IMG/VR virus record: IMGVR_UViG_3300035182_002389 | Coordinates: 1-64,000 of that record | Strand: one strand, 5' to 3' | Origin: a virus | DNA length: 64,000 nt | In this document: piece by piece, positions 30,086 through 38,340 of the stretch | Numbering within the stretch: position 1 is the stretch's first letter | How the letters are laid out: every line of letters begins with the position of its first letter | Translations under genes and position numbers: made by a program | Notes under the pieces: model-generated | Told to the model about the DNA's origin: nothing | What the model saw: the letters and a program-made list of their open reading frames with translations, nothing else | Database searches by the model: none

Positions 30086-32388
30086 CCATCAAGGACGACA
30101 ACTTCTACACGAACCCGATGTTCACCTCCCCCGAGGAGGTGAAGGTTGCGGACCCTCCCGCGCGAGGCGGCTTGCCACAAGTCGCCGTCGATCCGACGTC
30201 TGTGCCCGCGTCGAAGGATTTTTCGTGGTCGTCGTACAAGGGCCAGCTCGACTGGCTGCCGCGGCGGACGATCTATTTGACGAGGCACGGATCGCACGCG
30301 TACGGCACCTCGCTGCCGACGAGCGATCTGGACATCCGCGGCGTCGCGATTGCGCCGATGCACTACTACACGGGTTTCCTCGACCGCTTCGAGCAAGCGG
30401 AATCGAAGGACCCGGATCTCGTCGTCTTCGAGCTGCGCAAGTTCTTCTCGCTCGCGGCCGACGCGAACCCGAACGCGCTGGAGATCCTGTTCACCGACCC
30501 GTCCGATTACCTGCGCGTGACGCCGTTCGGCGATCGGCTCCTGTCGATTCGCAAGATGTTCCTGAGCAAGAAGGCGAAGCACACGCTCTCGGGCTACGCC
30601 ATCAGCCAGCTCAAGCGCATCAACACGCACTACCGCTGGCTGAAGAACCCTCCGAAGGCGCCTCCGACGCGTAAGGAGTTCGGACTGCCGGAGCGCACGG
30701 TCATCCCGCAAGACCAGCTCGCGGCAGCTCAGGCCGCCGTCGACAAGCAGCTCGCGGTCTGGAACTTCACGGGCCTCGACACCGTGGACCCCGCCACGCG
30801 CATTGCCCTGCAAGGTTCGATGGCGGAGCTGCTCGCCGAGATCAAGGTCTCGGCCGACCGGCTCCCCGAGGTCGCCGCGCGCGCCATCGGCTACGACGAG
30901 AACTTCATCGAGCTGCTCGATCGCGAGCGCCACTACACCGGCCGCAAGCGCGAGTGGGACAACTACCAGACGTGGAAGAAGACGCGCAACCCCGCGAGAG
31001 CCGTGCTCGAAGAGCTGCACGGGTACGACTGCTACACCGATGACACGGAGTTTCTCACAGACGGAGGCTGGAAGTATTTCGACTCGGTAACCGCCAACGA
31101 CAAGCTTGCGACGGTGTTTGTGAACTGGTCGGACGATGCCATGACTCACCGTCGAGAATTTGGCGTCGAATACCAAGCGTTCACGGAGCGATTCGACGGA
31201 ACTTTCACGGGCAACCTTTACCATTTCGAGGGCAACCATCTCGACGTGCTCGTGACGCCGAATCACCGCATGCTCATGCGCAAGCGCGAACGTGCTTCAA
31301 GAAAAACGTCGGAGTGGGAGCTTTCTGAAGCCGCTCACGTGCCGGACACGTTCGAGTTCCTCCATACGGTTGCAGCGAAGGAGAAAACGTATGGCACGTC
31401 TTCCGTTTTCGACGGGCTGCCCATCGGCGAAACGCCATACCTTCGTCTGATGGGCTGGTACTTGTCCGACGGATCTATGGCGTTTCGCCCGTCCGGTATT
31501 CCTGACGACATTCGCATCAGTCAGAAGAAAGGCGGGCGACTCTACGGATCGATGCTCAAGTTCGCCCGAAAGTACGCTGGCAAGGGCGTTCCCTGCACGC
31601 TGTACGAGTACGAGCGCGAACCGACGGCGTTCAGGCCTTACAAGATCACCGAAGCCGTGTTGTCCGTCAGGCACCTGCCTATGGCGGAACGAATGCTTCG
31701 CGATTGCGGCTGCACCGACGGGAAGCGGATTCCGAGATGGGTCTTCACCCTCTCGGAGAGGCTTATGGAGATTCTGTTCGACGCCATGGCCGCAGGCGAC
31801 GGAACCATTCGCGACACGTCTCTGAAGTCGACGATTTACTACACAAATCTTCCTGGCCTGGCCGATGACGTTCAAGAGCTTGCGTTCTTGTGCGGCTGGG
31901 AGACGTCTATTTACGGCCCCTACGAGCCGCATGGCATGTATCACGTGCATGTCCACAAACACGCGGCAAGGACGCGCACGCTGATTCGGTGTCAGAACTT
32001 GTCGAAAGTCGCGGTCGAGAACCGTCGCATCGTCTGCTTCTCCGTTCCAAACTCGACGCTCGTGGTGCGCCGCAAAGGACACGTCAGCGTGCAGGGAAAC
32101 TGCAAGCACGGCATGCACCTCGTGCGACTCATGTGGACGTGTCGCGACCTGCTTACGACGGGTGAGTACATCGTCCGCCGCCCCGACGCCGAAGTGCTGC
32201 TCACGATTCGCAACGGCGCGTGGAGCTACGACAAGCTCATCGAGTTCGCCGAGGCCGAAGACAAGACGCTCACCGAGCTTGCGAAGACGTGCACGATCTT
32301 GCCGAAGGAGCCTCCGCGAAAGCAGCTCAACGAGCTGTGCGCCGGGCTCATCGAGGAGTTCAACGTCGAGATCATGCAGGGGCGGTGA
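30082..32388 (+). CDS. YcgL-like nucleotidyltransferase containing an intein, 768 aa
   Basis: The host protein has the minimal nucleotidyltransferase motif GSHAYGTSLPTSDLDIRGV and the family helix FELRKFFSLAADANPNALEI. Removing residues 317-673 joins GYD to CKHGMHLVRLMWT, matching the conserved YDTKHAMHLVRL-type motif. The insert starts CYTDDTEFLTDGG, has LDVLVTPNH (block B), two LAGLIDADG-type motifs (GWYLSDGS, FDAMAAGDG) and ends HVSVQGN before Cys. It is therefore a full intein with a homing endonuclease. Such transferases modify nucleotides or protein targets in phages; the substrate is unknown. Confidence 0.9.
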   Translation: MTIKDDNFYTNPMFTSPEEVKVADPPARGGLPQVAVDPTSVPASKDFSWSSYKGQLDWLPRRTIYLTRHGSHAYGTSLPTSDLDIRGVAIAPMHYYTGFLDRFEQAESKDPDLVVFELRKFFSLAADANPNALEILFTDPSDYLRVTPFGDRLLSIRKMFLSKKAKHTLSGYAISQLKRINTHYRWLKNPPKAPPTRKEFGLPERTVIPQDQLAAAQAAVDKQLAVWNFTGLDTVDPATRIALQGSMAELLAEIKVSADRLPEVAARAIGYDENFIELLDRERHYTGRKREWDNYQTWKKTRNPARAVLEELHGYDCYTDDTEFLTDGGWKYFDSVTANDKLATVFVNWSDDAMTHRREFGVEYQAFTERFDGTFTGNLYHFEGNHLDVLVTPNHRMLMRKRERASRKTSEWELSEAAHVPDTFEFLHTVAAKEKTYGTSSVFDGLPIGETPYLRLMGWYLSDGSMAFRPSGIPDDIRISQKKGGRLYGSMLKFARKYAGKGVPCTLYEYEREPTAFRPYKITEAVLSVRHLPMAERMLRDCGCTDGKRIPRWVFTLSERLMEILFDAMAAGDGTIRDTSLKSTIYYTNLPGLADDVQELAFLCGWETSIYGPYEPHGMYHVHVHKHAARTRTLIRCQNLSKVAVENRRIVCFSVPNSTLVVRRKGHVSVQGNCKHGMHLVRLMWTCRDLLTTGEYIVRRPDAEVLLTIRNGAWSYDKLIEFAEAEDKTLTELAKTCTILPKEPPRKQLNELCAGLIEEFNVEIMQGR
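31030..32100 (+). mobile_element. Intein with LAGLIDADG endonuclease, 357 aa
   Basis: First residue Cys317, last residue Asn673, and the +1 extein residue is Cys. The penultimate residue is Gly rather than the usual His, which may slow splicing. The nucleotide composition is less GC-rich than the flanking extein. The insertion lies at the most conserved site of the extein, as expected for a homing intein. Confidence 0.9.
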
Positions 32389-32750
32389 TGGTAACCGACA
32401 CCTACACGCCCATCCCGCAAATGGTCGGCGCGATCTTCTTCACCGCGTGCCGAACGAAGAAGCGCCTGCGGCTCGACGGGGACGTCTGGCACGCCCTGTT
32501 GTCTGGCGCTGAAGAAGGCAGCGGCAACGACGTCAGTATCGATCTGGAAGACGTGAGCGGGGATCTCAACGATCTCCTCGACTCGCCCATCACGCTCGCG
32601 GAAGAGGCGGCGCGCGAAGGTGAGGACAAGGCATCGTCGTGGACCTTCTACCGGATCGGCACGGCGAAAGGGATCGTCACGCTCCGCTTCTGGGGCGAGT
32701 CGAACGGGTACTACAGCACCGCCGCGGACGTATCCGTGTGGCGAACGTGA
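32388..32750 (+). CDS. Hypothetical protein, 120 aa
   Basis: The ATG overlaps the upstream TGA by one base. Mixed alpha/beta with aromatic C-terminal strands (IVTLRFWGESNGYYSTAADV). No family recognised. Confidence 0.65.
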   Translation: MVTDTYTPIPQMVGAIFFTACRTKKRLRLDGDVWHALLSGAEEGSGNDVSIDLEDVSGDLNDLLDSPITLAEEAAREGEDKASSWTFYRIGTAKGIVTLRFWGESNGYYSTAADVSVWRT

Positions 32751-32784
32751 AGGGGTCAATCATGAACGTGAAGGGGTCAATCAT
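32743..32784 (+). repeat. 21-base tandem duplication of a translation start
   Basis: The unit GAACGTGAAGGGGTCAATCAT occurs twice in a row. Each copy contains a ribosome-binding purine run and ends at an ATG (32762 and 32783). Both ATGs are in frame. Confidence 0.85.
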
Positions 32785-33433
32785 GAGCGCGAAGGTCAAC
32801 GTTCGAGAGATGGACGCTCGTTACCGTCGCTACGAGTGGGGCTGCGGGGAGCTGGTCGAGGGGCTCACCGCCGACGAGATCAACGTCTGCTACTGCGACT
32901 GGAGCGGCTTCTGCCACGAGTCCATCGACAGCGGCAACCACTACAGGCGAATCTCGGGCGGCTGGACGCCGTGGGGCGTCTACGATCGCGTCGAGCGCCC
33001 CTTTGCGGAGGGCATCGAGTGCATCCGTCGGGGCACGCGCTTCAGCGAGCTGTACAACAAGCACTCGCGGGCTCGTTGCAGCGAAGGCTACACGAGCTTC
33101 ATCTTCCAGCCCGAGGTCGACACCGAAGCGCAGATTCGTGAGGGCGTCATCGAGATGCCGAACCTGCACCCCGTGCTGAAGGATCGCCTGCTCTACACGC
33201 TCGACATCGCGACGGGCAAGAAGGGAGGGTTCTACGCGACGCCCTCGCTCTGGGAGGAGACGCAAAACGCCGAGGGCGTCTTCTGCGACCGGATCGTGGA
33301 GCTTCATGGCGACGGCGCCTCGTTCGATCCCGCGCTGATTCGCGCGGGCATCGAGACCTCCCCGTTCCTCACCGAGAAGGCGCGCGAGAACCTCCTCTAC
33401 AACCTCGGCAACTTCGAGAGGAAGAGTGCGTGA
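32762..33433 (+). CDS. Hypothetical protein, 223 aa
   Basis: Two in-frame ATGs, 21 bases apart, each have a ribosome-binding site because of the tandem duplication; ATG 32783 may be the original. The product is rich in Cys and Tyr (YRRYEWGCGELVEGL, NVCYCDWSGFCHES) and has a helical C-terminus. Family unknown. Confidence 0.7.
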   Translation: MNVKGSIMSAKVNVREMDARYRRYEWGCGELVEGLTADEINVCYCDWSGFCHESIDSGNHYRRISGGWTPWGVYDRVERPFAEGIECIRRGTRFSELYNKHSRARCSEGYTSFIFQPEVDTEAQIREGVIEMPNLHPVLKDRLLYTLDIATGKKGGFYATPSLWEETQNAEGVFCDRIVELHGDGASFDPALIRAGIETSPFLTEKARENLLYNLGNFERKSA

Positions 33434-33882
33434 TGCTCAAGAAGTTCTTCTCGACCGTGAGCGCCGAAATGTTCATGGACTCGGCCGGGCGATACGTCTT
33501 CCCCTTTGCCTCGGGCAGCAAGATGATGTGGGGCATCGAGCTTGCCGTTCGAGGGATCAAGGAGGACGACGACGTTGGTCCCCTGACGACGTTCTCGGAC
33601 CTGCTCGTCTTCGCGTACGGGCATACGAACGATCGCCGATACCGTGAAGGTCTCGGCGCGAAGGTGTTTCACATCCCGGGGCCGACGCGCGAGCTGGCGG
33701 GCTACGCCGGCCTCTACCGCGGGCAGAAGGCCTTCCTCGAATGCGTGAAGCGCGTCTCCGTCTGCGAGGACCACAACCTCCCCGTGATGCTCGCAGAGCC
33801 CCTGCAAGAGCACCGCTGCCTCGTCATCGGCCCCGTCGCCTCTCTCGGATGCGACGCGTACTTCTCGGATGAAGAGCCATGA
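33433..33882 (+). CDS. Hypothetical protein, 149 aa
   Basis: ATG 33433 is preferred over GTG 33430; both overlap the previous TGA. Alpha/beta with hydrophobic segments too short for membrane spans. A pair of late cysteines (VSVCEDH, EHRCLVIG). Function unknown. Confidence 0.65.
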   Translation: MLKKFFSTVSAEMFMDSAGRYVFPFASGSKMMWGIELAVRGIKEDDDVGPLTTFSDLLVFAYGHTNDRRYREGLGAKVFHIPGPTRELAGYAGLYRGQKAFLECVKRVSVCEDHNLPVMLAEPLQEHRCLVIGPVASLGCDAYFSDEEP

Positions 33883-34114
33883 GCGGGGGCAAAGGCGCAA
33901 GCCTTACCACTGGTATTGGGACTTCCTCTGGCACGCGCACCCGCCGGCCATCGGCGTGTACGGCAACAGCTACCAGAACGTTCTCGCGACCTTCCCTGCC
34001 GACGATGCGGGTTTCAGGGCCGCCGACAAGTTGCTCGACGATCTGCGTTCCGGTCGGACCCGTGAGAAGGTCGTGCTCAACGACTCCCTCAAAGCGATGA
34101 TGAGGATTTCGTGA
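33869..34114 (+). CDS. Hypothetical protein, 81 aa
   Basis: Overlaps the upstream gene by 14 bases. Basic, aromatic N-terminus (RRKPYHWYWDFLWHAHPP) followed by a small alpha/beta region. No motif. Confidence 0.6.
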   Translation: MKSHERGQRRKPYHWYWDFLWHAHPPAIGVYGNSYQNVLATFPADDAGFRAADKLLDDLRSGRTREKVVLNDSLKAMMRIS

Positions 34115-34845
34115 TCGTGCACATCCTCCTCATCGTCCTCTGCGCCGTCTCGTACGTCCTCATCGGCTACATGACGGCCGACTTCTTCAAGCAGCTCGCG
34201 CCGCCGCCGCCCTCACGCAAGGCGGCGGCCAAGCGCGGCGCCCCGGCCATCGAAGCGCCGAACCTCTTCATGGTTCGCACGGCCGCGCACGAGGCCGGCC
34301 ACGCCCTGCTCGCGCTCTCGACGACCGCCGTTGCGCGCGTGACGGGCATCCGTGTCGACGACGACGGGCTCGCGGGCGTGATGAACTACCGCAAATCGCA
34401 CCTCGTCTACCTCGACGAGAGCCCGCGGGCGCTCTGGTGCTTGCTCGTGATCGATCTCGGCGGCATGGTCGCTGAGATGATGGTGTGCGGTTCGGTGAAG
34501 ACCAACCCGTGCCGCGACGATCTGCTCTCGGCGCGCGCCTACGCGAAACAGATCGTCGACGTCTCGACGCTCGGCCGCTTTCCGTGGTCGAGGCCGCGGC
34601 GCACCAAGGCGCCCGATTTCCACCGCATGTTCGAGGGCGGCTTGCCCGAGGTCGAGCACGAGGTGATGAGCCTCGCCTACGGCCTCGCGTGGGACCTCTT
34701 GGAACGCCGCCGTGAGCAGCTCGACGAACTTGCCGCGCTGCTCGCACACAAGAAGGTGCTCAGCGAGCACGAGGTCGAGCAGTGGTTTGGCAACCGCAAC
34801 CTCTTGCTCGGCCTCGGCAAGATCATCGGCCATCGGTTCGTGTGA
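34111..34845 (+). CDS. FtsH-like (M41) zinc peptidase without AAA domain, 244 aa
   Basis: One N-terminal membrane helix (residues 3-22) precedes the M41 motif TAAHEAGHAL (HExxH at 60-64). LGGMVAEMMVCG and CRDDLLSARAYA correspond to the conserved GGRxAEE and D-x6-A segments that complete the site. The AAA ATPase half of FtsH is absent. It may work alone on small membrane proteins or partner with the host FtsH or another ATPase; that is inference. Confidence 0.82.
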   Translation: MIVHILLIVLCAVSYVLIGYMTADFFKQLAPPPPSRKAAAKRGAPAIEAPNLFMVRTAAHEAGHALLALSTTAVARVTGIRVDDDGLAGVMNYRKSHLVYLDESPRALWCLLVIDLGGMVAEMMVCGSVKTNPCRDDLLSARAYAKQIVDVSTLGRFPWSRPRRTKAPDFHRMFEGGLPEVEHEVMSLAYGLAWDLLERRREQLDELAALLAHKKVLSEHEVEQWFGNRNLLLGLGKIIGHRFV

Positions 34846-34853
34846 GGAGCGCC

Positions 34854-34985
34854 ATGCACCTGCATCGAGAAATGTCGGCCTGCAAAACCTGCCAGCGATA
34901 CGCCGCCGCGATGGCGGTCTTGATCGTGGTCTTGGCCGCCCTCGCCGTCCTCTCCGCCGTCTACCCCAACGCGACGTTCCCGTAG
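34854..34985 (+). CDS. Tiny membrane protein, 43 aa
   Basis: Follows GAGGAGCGCC. CKTC is followed by one hydrophobic helix (AAAMAVLIVVLAALAVLSAV). It may be a holin-like or regulatory peptide; no family assigned. Confidence 0.6.
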   Translation: MHLHREMSACKTCQRYAAAMAVLIVVLAALAVLSAVYPNATFP

Positions 34986-34997
34986 AGGAGCTTGTCG

Positions 34998-35252
34998 ATG
35001 AAGCATGAAGCGCGAGGCTCCGGCCTCCTTCGGCAAGAGTGGTTCTCGGTCTGCTCGCGGCACAGGGCGCCTCACGAGGATTGCACGCTGTGCGATCAGG
35101 GCGAGTGGAAGTACGTCGCGTGGCTCGAAATCGAGCATGGCCTCTTCAGGCTCTCGCCGAGGCTGTGGAAGGCGTGGGCGAACCGGCCCTATCTGAACCC
35201 GAGCCGACGCTTCCTCGAAAGCGTGTTCCCCGGCCTGCGCAACAAGAGGTGA
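34998..35252 (+). CDS. Zinc-knuckle protein, 84 aa
   Basis: ATG 34998 follows GAGGAG by seven bases. CSRHRAPHEDCTLCDQGEW contains C-x3-H and CTLC ligands for one zinc. The C-terminal part is basic and aromatic. Function unknown. Confidence 0.68.
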   Translation: MKHEARGSGLLRQEWFSVCSRHRAPHEDCTLCDQGEWKYVAWLEIEHGLFRLSPRLWKAWANRPYLNPSRRFLESVFPGLRNKR

Positions 35253-35256
35253 CGAG

Positions 35257-35358
35257 ATGGACAGCGGCCTCTTCAACATCTTCCTCGTGGGCGGCGTGCT
35301 CATCGGCACGCTCACCCACACCATCTGGACCACGTACCGACAAGGACCCGCGAAATGA
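35257..35358 (+). CDS. Mini membrane protein, 33 aa
   Basis: ATG with GGTGACGAG upstream. One hydrophobic helix (IFLVGGVLIGTLTHTIW) and a short basic tail. Its TGA overlaps the next ATG. It may associate with the membrane-anchored MazG-like protein next door. Confidence 0.55.
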   Translation: MDSGLFNIFLVGGVLIGTLTHTIWTTYRQGPAK

Positions 35359-35882
35359 GCTACACGGCCCTCTGGTGGACCATCGGCATCCAAACGATCG
35401 TCATCATCGTCTACGACATCCTTTTGCGCGGCGCGAAGAAGGCCGGCGCGAAACAGGCCGTGAAGGAGCTGACGAAGGTCGAGGTTGTCGCAACGAGCCT
35501 CAACGACCTCGCAAAGCAGGTCCATGACCTGTCGTCGAGCAAGGGGTGGTGGGATGACCAGAAGGACAGCGAAGGCGTCCTCATCTACGACGAGGTCTGC
35601 GAGCAGGTCCCGCTCAAGCTCGTGCTCATCCACTCCGAGACGTCCGAGGCCGTCGAGGTCTACCGCGAGACCAAAGACCTCGCGGAGCTGCGCAAATCAA
35701 AGTTCGTCCTCGACAAGAACGGCGCCATGAAGCCCGTCGGATTTGACTCCGAGATTTCCGACGTGCTGATCCGCGCGCTCGACCTCACACACGCGCTCGG
35801 CATCGACATCGACAAGGCCGTCTCAGACAAGCACGCCTACAACCAGACCCGCGCGCATCGCCACGGCGGCAAGAGGGCGTAG
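35355..35882 (+). CDS. Membrane-anchored MazG-like nucleotide pyrophosphohydrolase, 175 aa
   Basis: An N-terminal membrane helix (residues 5-25) is fused to a helical domain. Its C-terminus, EISDVLIRALDLTHALGID followed by DKHAYNQTRAHRHGGKRA, matches MazG-like all-alpha NTP pyrophosphatases, which use acidic residues of the EIxDV helix to bind Mg2+. MazG enzymes hydrolyse (d)NTPs or alarmones. The membrane anchor is unusual and might place it near a host target. Confidence 0.75.
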   Translation: MSYTALWWTIGIQTIVIIVYDILLRGAKKAGAKQAVKELTKVEVVATSLNDLAKQVHDLSSSKGWWDDQKDSEGVLIYDEVCEQVPLKLVLIHSETSEAVEVYRETKDLAELRKSKFVLDKNGAMKPVGFDSEISDVLIRALDLTHALGIDIDKAVSDKHAYNQTRAHRHGGKRA

Positions 35883-35914
35883 AGACGCGGCTTGTTGTAA
35901 GTCGAACAGGCTGT

Positions 35915-35938
35915 GCTGCGCATCCTGTTTTGCGCAGC
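35915..35938 (+). promoter_or_regulatory. Intergenic hairpin GCTGCGCA-TCCTGTTT-TGCGCAGC
   Basis: A perfect 8-base stem with an 8-base loop lies between the genes at 35355 and 36008. It could be an operator or an mRNA hairpin. TTGTAAGTCGAACAGG just upstream resembles the gap at 22157. GGCAAG-TCG-CTTGCC at 35963 forms another stem. Confidence 0.55.
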
Positions 35939-36007
35939 GTATGCCGCGTAAGCCGGCCATTTGGCAAGTCGCTTGCCGCGGGCCCCACACAGGAAGAGGA
36001 TCTCGCC

Positions 36008-36349
36008 ATGCTCAAGGACGGCGCCGAGAACATCACGGTCAGCTTCAAGACGGAGGGTTCCGTCACCGCCGACGAGCTTGCACAGCTCGTCAAGGATTCG
36101 CCTTCGGGCATGGCGGGAGGCCAGGCGGGAGGCTGGAGCATCGTCTTCACGCGGCCTGGCTACAAGGCAAAGGCCGAGACGATCCACTACTGGTGCTTCT
36201 CGGCCCGCCGCATCGAGCAGGACGAGCCCTCGACGGAAGACCTGATGTTCATCCAGGGGTTCATCCGCAGCCTCGGCGGCCCCGACGTGCCGGGTGCGAC
36301 GACGACGCCGGGCGGCTGGTACTGGACGTGGGCGGTCGGCGGCGACTGA
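36008..36349 (+). CDS. Hypothetical protein, 113 aa
   Basis: ATG after AGGAAGAGGATC. Mixed N-terminus (ENITVSFKTEGSVTADELAQ) and a Gly/Trp-rich end (PGGWYWTWAVGGD). No family recognised. Followed directly by a long palindromic array. Confidence 0.65.
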   Translation: MLKDGAENITVSFKTEGSVTADELAQLVKDSPSGMAGGQAGGWSIVFTRPGYKAKAETIHYWCFSARRIEQDEPSTEDLMFIQGFIRSLGGPDVPGATTTPGGWYWTWAVGGD

Positions 36350-36572
36350 ATCCCGCCAAAGGCGACTGAATCCCGCCAAAGGCGCCCGATCCCGCGCCGA
36401 AGGCGCGCCCGATCCCGCGTCGAAGGCGCGCCCGGTCCCGGTCCCGATCGCCCGGCCCCGGCCCCGGTCCCCGAGACGAGACGAGACGAAAAGGACGACC
36501 TTCGGTCGAGCACGGGCTTTGCCCGAGGACGCGCCTTCGGCGCGAGGACGGCCTTCGGCCGAGGAAGGGAGA
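36342..36572. repeat. Composite family C/D palindrome array
   Basis: The array begins with a direct repeat of about 20 bases (GGCGACTGAATCCCGCCAAA twice). CGCGCCGAAGGCGCG-type hairpins and GGTCCCGGTCCCG runs (family C) follow, then GACCTTCGGTC, GCGCCTTCGGCGC and GGCCTTCGGCC hairpins (family D). Each D hairpin has a TTCG tetraloop. It fills the gap before the gene at 36582. Confidence 0.85.
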
Positions 36573-36581
36573 AGCGAGCCC

Positions 36582-36857
36582 GTGAAACGACAAGGCATCG
36601 ACTACATCCGGCCCTACATCGTCATCACGCGCGACCACGCCGAGGCCTTGTTCCCGGAGTGGCCGACACTTGTCGACGGGTGTGGCAAGGCCATCCTCGA
36701 CATGGGCGGCCCTGTCATCCTCCGCATTCACGAGCCTCGCGCGAAGGATAGGGGGCGCCACCACTTCACCTTCGAGGCCCCCTCGAACAACAAGACCCTC
36801 ACGATGTGGCGGTCGAGAGACGAGGTCGCCACCGCGGCCTTCAAGAACCCGCCGTGA
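36582..36857 (+). CDS. Hypothetical protein, 91 aa
   Basis: GTG start after GGGAGAAGCGAGCC. Basic alpha/beta protein (YIRPYIVITRDHAEALFPEW). The upstream frame through the repeat array is not considered coding. Function unknown. Confidence 0.62.
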   Translation: MKRQGIDYIRPYIVITRDHAEALFPEWPTLVDGCGKAILDMGGPVILRIHEPRAKDRGRHHFTFEAPSNNKTLTMWRSRDEVATAAFKNPP

Positions 36858-37033
36858 GCGGCCCCATTCCCATCACGAAGTACGTCGACGGCAAGAAGGT
36901 TCCCTGCTGCCCGTACTGCGACGAGGCTCCGCTCGACGCTCGCAAACCGTCGAAGGATGGCAGCGTGCTCTGGGACTGCTGCGGATGCCTCGGCGTCTGG
37001 TTGTTTCGAGAAGGCTACTGGATCGCATTCTGA
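36854..37033 (+). CDS. Zinc-ribbon protein, 59 aa
   Basis: GTG start overlapping the previous stop. CCPYCDEAPLD and CCGCLGVW, about 20 residues apart, form a compact zinc ribbon (possibly TFIIS-like). Directly precedes thyX. Confidence 0.68.
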   Translation: MSGPIPITKYVDGKKVPCCPYCDEAPLDARKPSKDGSVLWDCCGCLGVWLFREGYWIAF

Positions 37034-37044
37034 GAGGATTCGAG

Positions 37045-37722
37045 ATGATCATCGTAGAGCCCAGCGTCGTGATCGATGGCCCCGTGGACGGGGCCAAGAT
37101 GCTCCGCGATCTCGAATGGATCGCGCGCCACTGCTACAAGAGCGAAGGGCTCATCTGCGAGGGCAGCGCAGAGAAGATGGCGAAGAAGCTCTTCGAGAGC
37201 GACCCGCCCCACGTCGCCATGGGCGATCACATCACCCTGCGCTGCGTCTTCATCTGCGACCGCGGCGTCTCGCACGAGATGGTCCGCCACAAGATCGGCG
37301 TCGCCTTCGCGCAAGAGTCGACCCGCTACTGCAACTACAGCAAGGACAAGTTCGAGCGGCAGATCACGGTCATCCGTCCGCCGAACCTCAAGCGGCCCGA
37401 GCGATGGGAGAAGGCCATGCGAGACGCCGAAGAGGCGTACATGGAGATGCTCGACGCGGGCGACCCTCCCGAGATCGCGCGCTCGGTGTTGCCGAACGCG
37501 ACCAAGACCGAGGTCGTCTGCACGCACAACATCACGGCCTGGCGCCACATCTTCAACCAGCGGGCGGTGAGCAAGCGCGCGCACCCGCAGATGCGTCAGG
37601 TGATGGCGCCGCTGCTCTCGTGGTGCCGAGAGACGATCCCCGTCCTCTTCAACGACCGCGTCCCTGCGCCGCTCCCGGAGGGCGTGAAGCCCGCGATCGT
37701 CACCGTGGAGTGCCGGGAATGA
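37045..37722 (+). CDS. thyX: FAD-dependent thymidylate synthase ThyX, 225 aa
   Basis: The ThyX signature is present as RHKIGVAFAQESTRYC (81-96), close to the RHRxxSxxxxSxRY pattern. NATKTEVVCTHNITAWRHIF and a C-terminal histidine/arginine-rich region complete the fold. The enzyme converts dUMP to dTMP with methylenetetrahydrofolate, NADPH and FAD, and works as a tetramer. ATG follows GAGAGGATTCGAG. It fits with the encoded dNMP kinase and polymerase in a phage nucleotide pathway. Confidence 0.93.
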   Translation: MIIVEPSVVIDGPVDGAKMLRDLEWIARHCYKSEGLICEGSAEKMAKKLFESDPPHVAMGDHITLRCVFICDRGVSHEMVRHKIGVAFAQESTRYCNYSKDKFERQITVIRPPNLKRPERWEKAMRDAEEAYMEMLDAGDPPEIARSVLPNATKTEVVCTHNITAWRHIFNQRAVSKRAHPQMRQVMAPLLSWCRETIPVLFNDRVPAPLPEGVKPAIVTVECRE

Positions 37723-38126
37723 GCGACCGCGAGGAGATGCGCAAGAACCCGTGGATCTTTCACGTCTTTCCTCCGAAGGTCGAGACGTGCACGGTGTGCG
37801 GCGGCTGCAAGTGTCAGAACCACCCGAAGATGCTCGTCTACCTCGACGGGCCGAGCTGGTCGCGCGAGCAGATGGTGCCTCCAGGCACAACGGTGCAAGA
37901 GCTGTCGGACTGGTGCGACAAGCTCCCTCACGTTCGACCTTTCCCGGTCCCCTGGGAAGGCATCGAGCGCCTTCACGCCGTCCTCAACGGCTTGCGGCAA
38001 GTCGTGCCCCCGGACGACGAGCTTCAGGCCATGGGGTTCGAGGTCGAGGGGCTCCTCGTCATCGTCGTGCCTCACAAGGCCGCGCGCCGGCCGATCTCGC
38101 CGCCCACCGTGAGCCCCTTGAACTGA
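37719..38126 (+). CDS. Hypothetical protein with CxxC, 135 aa
   Basis: Overlaps thyX by four bases. CTVCGGCKCQNHP near the N-terminus suggests a zinc knuckle. The rest is alpha/beta with a Pro-rich end. Function unknown. Confidence 0.68.
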   Translation: MSDREEMRKNPWIFHVFPPKVETCTVCGGCKCQNHPKMLVYLDGPSWSREQMVPPGTTVQELSDWCDKLPHVRPFPVPWEGIERLHAVLNGLRQVVPPDDELQAMGFEVEGLLVIVVPHKAARRPISPPTVSPLN

Positions 38127-38127
38127 G

Positions 38128-38340
38128 ATGGACGCGAGGACCGCTTGGATCTTCGCGGGCGCAGTGTGGTGCTGCACCCTGCTCAGCATCGGCGTTACGC
38201 GGCTCTTGATCTGGAGGCTGCGCAAGAAGGTCGTCAGGCTCGAAAAGGCCGCCGCCCTGCACGACGAATGGTCGAAATCGAGGAAGGCGTCCGACAAAGG
38301 GACGCGCGTCCTCGACCTCGACCTTCACGACGAAGGCTAG
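38128..38340 (+). CDS. Small membrane protein, 70 aa
   Basis: One or two N-terminal hydrophobic stretches (IFAGAVWCCTLLSIGVTRLLIW) followed by a basic/acidic helix. ATG one base after the previous stop. Converges on the minus-strand gene. Confidence 0.65.
   Translation: MDARTAWIFAGAVWCCTLLSIGVTRLLIWRLRKKVVRLEKAAALHDEWSKSRKASDKGTRVLDLDLHDEG

Noticed and set aside
37983-38004. REP-like unit as intergenic regulator
   Set aside because: It lies inside a coding gene and pairs imperfectly; kept only as a variant of the palindrome family.
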